A stretch of DNA of 64,000 bases. Source: Paenibacillus cymbidii. GTDB taxonomy: Bacteria; Bacillota; Bacilli; Paenibacillales; NBRC-103111. The notes beneath the pieces were generated by a model. That model saw nothing but the letters and a program-made list of their open reading frames with translations, had not been told where the DNA came from and did no database searches. Positions 58,563-64,000 of this stretch are shown here, in pieces (the first letter of the stretch is position 1; the number at the start of each line of letters is the position of its first letter). The position numbers and the translations under genes were made by a program. The stretch spans positions 62,001 to 126,000 of the forward strand of contig NZ_SHLX01000010.1 of NCBI RefSeq assembly GCF_004764705.1, written 5' to 3'.

Positions 58563-59216
58563 ATGAAATCAGGTTGGAGATATGTTTCGAAAAGAAAGAC
58601 AGTGGCTTTTTCCATTTTGATGATTGCTTTATTTCTGGGCGCCGGCCTTTCCATTGCCAGTTCCGCGACAAGCAATAAAAGTACGCCGACCGATCTCATC
58701 AACCAAGTGCAGGATCGCGGTAATGGAGCTCCGGGTGTCACGATGGAAGATTTGAAATCCGGTAAAGCAAAGACAGCCCCCCTACTGAAGACAGAATTGT
58801 CGGACGACATGTTGAAGATGATTCATGACAAGGTAACCAACGTTGTCCCTGAGGTGAGATTGACAGACGAGGAGAAGTTGAATTTGTACAAACAGGGTTA
58901 CTCCTTTGATGAAATCGATTTGGCGGCGAGTTACGTCAATGAGCAGCGCGAATCGAACGTCGAAGAGGTATTGAAGAAGCGGCAAGAGGAATTGCGGAAT
59001 TATAAGGAGAGGATAGATCGAATCAAGGTGGTCAAGGAACGTAAGGACGTCGTAAGTTACGAAACGCAACAGGAATGGCTGGCCAAAGGCTACTCCAGAG
59101 CAGAGATCGGTCAAGCCTGGGAGAATGCCAGACTCAACGGCAAATCGATGAAAGAGGAGTTGGAACAAAGAAGAGCGGTTCCAGAGAAGTTGGATGAGGG
59201 GAAGGTGCGGCAGTGA
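58563..59216 (+). CDS. Exported helical protein of the RHS island, unknown function
   Basis: 217 residues; GGAGGAGG before the ATG. N-terminal signal or membrane segment (TVAFSILMIALFLGAGLSIA). The rest is highly charged and helical, with two short motifs of similar form, YKQGYSFDEIDLAASYVNEQ and LAKGYSRAEIGQAWENARLN, which look like a repeated helical module. Overlaps the RHS start by four bases, so it is made together with the RHS protein and may help its export or display. Confidence 0.72.
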   Translation: MKSGWRYVSKRKTVAFSILMIALFLGAGLSIASSATSNKSTPTDLINQVQDRGNGAPGVTMEDLKSGKAKTAPLLKTELSDDMLKMIHDKVTNVVPEVRLTDEEKLNLYKQGYSFDEIDLAASYVNEQRESNVEEVLKKRQEELRNYKERIDRIKVVKERKDVVSYETQQEWLAKGYSRAEIGQAWENARLNGKSMKEELEQRRAVPEKLDEGKVRQ

Positions 59217-62200
59217 GAGTAAAGTGGTTCATTTCCATAGTATTCGGTGTTGGCTTGCTGCTCGGACTCTTTTCTACGGCTTACGCCGATCTTACGGACA
59301 ACTCGGCAATTCTAAACGGGTATAATGCGCCAACGGGAATATATGAAATTAATGCCAATACTCCCTATTCCAAAGCATCCGAAAATGAAAACGTTGTTGC
59401 TGCAACGGGGAGTCTGATGCTTTCCCATGCCGATCTGGTACTTCCCGGCCGGAACGGGCTTGATTTTGCCTTGACCCGCCAATATTCGAGCAACGAAGCG
59501 GCTTTGAAGAATTTACGGGCTGTCGGGCACTATGACTATTCCTATTCTACAACCAACTATGAGAAGCATGGCTGGTATCATATCTATCAATGCGATTATA
59601 ATGGTTCAAATTGTCATTACACGCAGGATGGTCATACCTATATAGATTTCGGAACTGATCTCAGTGCAGCCAGCAACTATAATTTTCCAAACAATGCCTG
59701 GCAAGATTACTCCAATAATTGCGCGTGGGTGGTGCAATTTTTTTATACCTATGTTGCATCGTACAATATTGATCATTACGAATTCAGCTACGAGAACCAG
59801 TCAGACACATATACCTTTGACGAACAGCGGTACAACATTGGCGCGGGATGGAAGTTCGCTTTTCCGGCCATCGAATTTTCCGGCAGCTATAAGTATCTGC
59901 ATTTGGAAAACGGCAGCGCTTACCAAATTACAAGCGATAATAAGCTGGACAAATATCCGCTCTCCGATCTGACTTTTGCCGGCTCGTCGGAAACCATCGG
60001 GATCAATACGGCGGCGTACAAGGTCACCAATACGATCGGCCAATCCAAGTATTTCGACAGTGCCGGCAAATGGATCGGAACCAAGGATCTTTACGGAAAC
60101 CAAATAACGGCCACTTATACGAATCAAGCGGTCTTTGGCGGCAGCAGTTATCCTGTCCTCGACAAAGTAACGGATTCATTGGGGCGAGTCATTCAATTTA
60201 CGTATACGGTCAACCAAGTCACCGTTACTTACGGGGGACGAACAATTCAATACAACAAAACCAACGTACCCGGCGAAACTTATGAAATGGTGCTTTCTTC
60301 GGTCGTCAATGAAAATAATGAGACGGTATCTTACCAGTATTCATTTGATGCCGCATCATTCGATTTTGATCGGTATTCGAGCAAGTATCCCGTTGGGGCG
60401 CTGAAATATGCCAATCTCCAAACGATTGTTTACCCCACCGGTTCGAAAACGCAATTTGGTTATGCATCCGGAACAAAAAATTTGAGCAATGCGGGAATTG
60501 CAGGTTATTACGTCGTACGCGAACGTTATGACGAAGTAAATGGAAACAAACAAAATATGATCGAGTACACATACGACGCCAACAACTATACCGGCTACCC
60601 GCTGTACTCGAATCCGGAAAGCTTGCCTTCCAATTTTATATTTACTAATAAATGGAGTGTTATCTCGAATCCATACGCTGCAGCACCTCGTCCGTATGCT
60701 TTGCAAACGCAACAAACATTCAGCAACAAGAGCGATTTGATTAAGGTCATCCACTTGAAGGAGTCGCTATACAAGGATGAAATGAATTATACCGTAGATC
60801 CGACCTTGCGCCTTGTCACCCAGACGTCGTCAATTAATTATGATTTGGGGGCTAATACGAATGTTTCCCGGACGGATAGCTACAGCTATAATAATTACGG
60901 GAACTTGTTGTCTCATACCGACCCGAAAGGTTATACGACCATTCGGACATATTCCTCGGTTTTTCCGGCCATGATGACAGCGAAAATAACGAAACTGGGA
61001 TCTGTCGAGTTGCAGAACATTGCGTGGGCGATTAATCCCAGCAAACCGGAAATTTCTTCACAAACGGTCACTTACAAGGATGACAACGGGCAAAATCAAA
61101 GCATTGTTACTGCATATAGCTACGATTCCTTTGGCAATGTCAGTCAAGTCAAAGTGCCGTCGGGAGACAATAAATTCAAGACGACCGATATTGCATACAG
61201 CCCGACCTATGGCAACGCTTATCCGACTTCTGTCAAGACGTATGCAACGGATAACGGTACACCGGTTACGATAGAAGAAAGATTTGAATACGATTTTAAT
61301 ACGGGGCGGATGACAGGATATCTTGATGCCAAAGCGGTTCAAAATGGGGCCGGTGCGCAGCAGAAATACAGCTACTTGTATGACGCTATAGGAAGGATTA
61401 CCGGGATTGAATATCCGCTGATTACAGGTGAGACGGCACGGGCAAGCAAGTCGGCGGTGTATGCGATTAATGTCGCCAACCAGACCTCATCGGTACTGTT
61501 GACTGACGAGGAAGGCAACCGAACGAAAACAATTTACGACGGTATCGGACGCCAGCTCTCCTTTCAGACACCGGACATGACAGGAAATCTCGCGACGATG
61601 AGCACCAACCATTATAACGTTTTGGGCCAAATCGACTATACGATCGCCGGACAAGGAGCTTTGCAAGAAAGAACCGATTATACCTACGATAGTATAGGGC
61701 GCACGTTGAAAACGATCTTTGCTGACAACCAATATACCGAAAATGTGTATGACGACGTGCATCGAAAAATAACGACGTTTGATGAGAATCGGAATGAAAC
61801 AAGCACCTATACGGACGAGATCAATCGAACCGTGAAGACGGAGCATGTGGATCATCAAGTCAACGAAACGATTATGACACTTACCAATTATGAGTACAAT
61901 GGAGATCCTTTCCAAAAGAGTATTGTCGATTATAACGGGAACAGAACGGTTTATAAAAACAACGGTCTGCAGTTGCTGGCTTCCGTAACCCAAACGATCG
62001 ATTCACAAGTGTCGCCTGCAGCAATGGAAACAACAAAATATCGTTATAATTCCCTCGGCCTGATTACAGCCAAGGTATTCGCCGACAATGCGACGGAAAC
62101 ATACGGATATGACGAGATGGGACGTTTAACCTCGAAGTCCGATGCGGGAACAGGCGTGGAGACTTTTCGTTACGATGCGAATTCAAACTTGATCGAAAAT

Positions 62201-64000
62201 ATCGATAAGAACGGCCAGATAGGGACTTTTCAATATGATGAAAGGAATCGGATGAAGCAAAGCCTCAAGGGAGGACAATCGACTGCGTACACGTACTACG
62301 GAAATAACAAACGGAAATCCATGATGGACACCACGGGGCTTACGCAGTATCAATACTTTGCTGACGGCTCGCTGCAAAAAGTTACGTTTCCCGATTCCAA
62401 GAGCATGGAGTACGAGTACGATAGCTTGGCACGGCGCCTGAAGATGACCGACCCCTTCGGCGAGGTGATTCATTATAACTGGGATGCACGGAACAGACTT
62501 GATTATTTGACAGTTGGTTCAAGTAGTGTCAAGCAGGTGGATTATCAATATAAGTCTAACGGTCTTGTTAACCAGGCGACTCTGGCGAACGGGATTGTAT
62601 CTTCCTACAATTACGACGGATTTAATCGGCTGAAAACCCTCACGCAACAGGCATCCAGCGGGTTGATTCTTAACTTGTTCGGCTATACCTATGACGACAA
62701 CGGCAATATGCTGACGAGAACGGAAAATGAAGAGACGAATACCTATACGTACGATGACGTAAATCGCATCAAAACGAATTCGGAAAACGACGAAACATAC
62801 GCCTACAACAGTCGCGGCAACCGAAGTTCCCTGAATACGGAGAATACCGACCTTCCAGTTGATACGAACTATACGTACGATGTGTGGAACCGGCTAACTG
62901 AAGTTTGGCAGGACGGCATTCTTGTTTCGCAGAACAAGTACAACGGTGACGGCCTGCTATGGGAACAAACGCAAAATGGCGTGACTACAAGGTATTATTA
63001 TGACGGTGACCAATTGATTGCCGAAGGAACGGTGACAGGTGGAAACGTTGCGCTGAGAGCCCGCTATCTTCGCGGCAATGGTCTTGTATATCGGGATGAT
63101 GGTCTGCAGAAAGGGTATTATCTGCATAACGGACATGGTGACGTTATTGAACTGCGAGACACTGCAGGGAGCGTGCTGAATCAGTATTCTTATGATATGT
63201 GGGGGCGTACCATTTCCCAATTGGGCAACACGCCCAACCCCTTCCGTTATGCGGGAGAATTCTGGGACGATACTTCCCATTTGCAGTATCTTCGCGCCAG
63301 ATGGTATGATCCCGGTGAGGGCCGCTTCATCACAGAGGATACGTACCAGGGGCAGATTGATAATCCGCTGTCGTTGAATTTGTATACTTATGTCACGAAT
63401 AATCCGCTTCGATATACTGATCCGAGTGGTCGATGTCCTGTTTGCATTATCCCAATTATTAATCCTGGAACTTGGGCTGCGATTGGTGCAGGACTTGCGG
63501 CTGTTGGTGCAGGAATTGGTGTGGGGAAAGCAATTGATTCAATTCCTACGCCAATTGTTGATAGCCCGCCACCAGTCGTTAATGGCGGTATAAACATTTA
63601 CATTACACCTATTGAACAACAAACAATGTCTGTTACACAGACAACGTTTGGAAATAATGATCCAACGATATTTACGACACCATTTCAAGATCAAGCGCCG
63701 ACGATTTTTATAACACCTGTGATAGAACAAACGCCTACGATTCTACAAAATTCAAGAGTTGGATGGACAGCCAATGATTTTCTATATGAGGCTTTACAAA
63801 GACAAGGATTAGTTTCTCTGCCTGGTAATAGTTATCAGGAAGCTTGGGCTGATGATGGTTTTAAGTACGAAGTTCGAGTCCATCCAGCTGACCCTAATTA
63901 CGATAAAACCGGTAATATTTACAGAGTAATGAGGCAACAACAAATTGATTCTTCAAATCCTAAAGCTCAAGGACTAGGTAAAGAATACTTGGGTTCAGAC
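59213..64000 (+). CDS. RHS/YD-repeat protein with C-terminal toxin-like domain, partial
   Basis: Open for 1,596 codons from GTG 59213 (overlapping the previous stop) to the window end. Signal peptide (KWFISIVFGVGLLLGLFSTA), an N-terminal RHS-type domain (DLVLPGRNGLDFALTRQYSS), many YD repeats (for example YGYDEMGRLTSKSD, YTYDDNGNMLTRTE), then the RHS core end RARWYDPGEGRFITEDTYQG and NPLSLNLYTYVTNNPLRYTD PS. After this conserved border the C-terminal sequence changes (from about 63420) and ends in FLYEALQRQGLVSLPGNSYQ and YEVRVHPADPNYDKTGNIYR, which resembles a polymorphic-toxin domain (type 24-like by memory). An immunity gene should lie just past the window. Confidence 0.92.
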   Translation, partial: MRVKWFISIVFGVGLLLGLFSTAYADLTDNSAILNGYNAPTGIYEINANTPYSKASENENVVAATGSLMLSHADLVLPGRNGLDFALTRQYSSNEAALKNLRAVGHYDYSYSTTNYEKHGWYHIYQCDYNGSNCHYTQDGHTYIDFGTDLSAASNYNFPNNAWQDYSNNCAWVVQFFYTYVASYNIDHYEFSYENQSDTYTFDEQRYNIGAGWKFAFPAIEFSGSYKYLHLENGSAYQITSDNKLDKYPLSDLTFAGSSETIGINTAAYKVTNTIGQSKYFDSAGKWIGTKDLYGNQITATYTNQAVFGGSSYPVLDKVTDSLGRVIQFTYTVNQVTVTYGGRTIQYNKTNVPGETYEMVLSSVVNENNETVSYQYSFDAASFDFDRYSSKYPVGALKYANLQTIVYPTGSKTQFGYASGTKNLSNAGIAGYYVVRERYDEVNGNKQNMIEYTYDANNYTGYPLYSNPESLPSNFIFTNKWSVISNPYAAAPRPYALQTQQTFSNKSDLIKVIHLKESLYKDEMNYTVDPTLRLVTQTSSINYDLGANTNVSRTDSYSYNNYGNLLSHTDPKGYTTIRTYSSVFPAMMTAKITKLGSVELQNIAWAINPSKPEISSQTVTYKDDNGQNQSIVTAYSYDSFGNVSQVKVPSGDNKFKTTDIAYSPTYGNAYPTSVKTYATDNGTPVTIEERFEYDFNTGRMTGYLDAKAVQNGAGAQQKYSYLYDAIGRITGIEYPLITGETARASKSAVYAINVANQTSSVLLTDEEGNRTKTIYDGIGRQLSFQTPDMTGNLATMSTNHYNVLGQIDYTIAGQGALQERTDYTYDSIGRTLKTIFADNQYTENVYDDVHRKITTFDENRNETSTYTDEINRTVKTEHVDHQVNETIMTLTNYEYNGDPFQKSIVDYNGNRTVYKNNGLQLLASVTQTIDSQVSPAAMETTKYRYNSLGLITAKVFADNATETYGYDEMGRLTSKSDAGTGVETFRYDANSNLIENIDKNGQIGTFQYDERNRMKQSLKGGQSTAYTYYGNNKRKSMMDTTGLTQYQYFADGSLQKVTFPDSKSMEYEYDSLARRLKMTDPFGEVIHYNWDARNRLDYLTVGSSSVKQVDYQYKSNGLVNQATLANGIVSSYNYDGFNRLKTLTQQASSGLILNLFGYTYDDNGNMLTRTENEETNTYTYDDVNRIKTNSENDETYAYNSRGNRSSLNTENTDLPVDTNYTYDVWNRLTEVWQDGILVSQNKYNGDGLLWEQTQNGVTTRYYYDGDQLIAEGTVTGGNVALRARYLRGNGLVYRDDGLQKGYYLHNGHGDVIELRDTAGSVLNQYSYDMWGRTISQLGNTPNPFRYAGEFWDDTSHLQYLRARWYDPGEGRFITEDTYQGQIDNPLSLNLYTYVTNNPLRYTDPSGRCPVCIIPIINPGTWAAIGAGLAAVGAGIGVGKAIDSIPTPIVDSPPPVVNGGINIYITPIEQQTMSVTQTTFGNNDPTIFTTPFQDQAPTIFITPVIEQTPTILQNSRVGWTANDFLYEALQRQGLVSLPGNSYQEAWADDGFKYEVRVHPADPNYDKTGNIYRVMRQQQIDSSNPKAQGLGKEYLGSD

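Overview
The window is high-GC Firmicutes chromosome, most likely Paenibacillaceae (Paenibacillus or Cohnella type). The signs are strong AGGAGG ribosome sites, GTG/TTG starts, an S-layer (SLH) protein, a PBSX-type phage module, YesM/YesN sensor-regulator genes beside LplA/B/C-type sugar ABC transporters, and many Gfo/Idh/MocA and polysaccharide-degradation genes. No rRNA, tRNA or CRISPR array was seen.

Layout. 1-5.7 kb: 3' end of fumC; a doxX-pirin pair divergent from an HxlR regulator; a histidine phosphatase; a membrane cytochrome b/sulfite-oxidase-fold fusion; moaA. 5.8-11.4 kb: SLH/FN3 surface protein, GNAT, FlaR-like kinase, AraC regulator, Gfo/Idh oxidoreductase. 11.4-30.8 kb: an apparently complete contractile phage-tail locus without terminase, portal, capsid or integrase genes, i.e. 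a tailocin (R-type bacteriocin) candidate. It has a repressor/ImmA-like protease arm, a divergent promoter with operators inside both spacers and a LexA-like box at the late promoter start, an ArpU-type activator, sheath, tube, a tail chaperone with a perfect A AAA AAC slippery site, a short tape measure with a GPNP repeat, hub, baseplate and wedge genes, three fibre-like proteins including a duplicated sialidase-like fibre, and a lysis cassette.

30.9-43.9 kb: carbohydrate catabolism. It holds a heparinase II/III-type lyase, a cupin glucose-6-phosphate isomerase, an aldo/keto reductase, a Gfo/Idh-LacI-YciI operon with LacI-type operators, an Rrf2-SDR (ywnA/ywnB-like) pair, a 5'-truncated solute-binding protein followed by two intact permeases, and a GH88 hydrolase. 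A frameshifted FecCD permease relic lies in between. 44.4-47.4 kb: MMPL exporter and TetR regulator. 47.6-56.7 kb: YesM/YesN pair, complete LplA/B/C-type transporter, amidohydrolase and Rieske protein. 56.8-64 kb: visibly A+T-richer island with a secreted FN3 protein ending in a YD motif, a small exported helical protein, and a large RHS/YD protein with a probable C-terminal toxin domain, cut by the window end.

A second theme is an interspersed, non-coding composite repeat of 192-193 bp with four imperfect palindromes at fixed offsets (0, 51, 113, 165). It occurs complete at about 7.7, 33.4, 39.4 and 51.1 kb, in partial form at 44.2 kb (next to a 51-bp tandem array) and as a single unit at 35.2 kb. 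Two copies lie directly at the 5' break points of the two pseudogenes.
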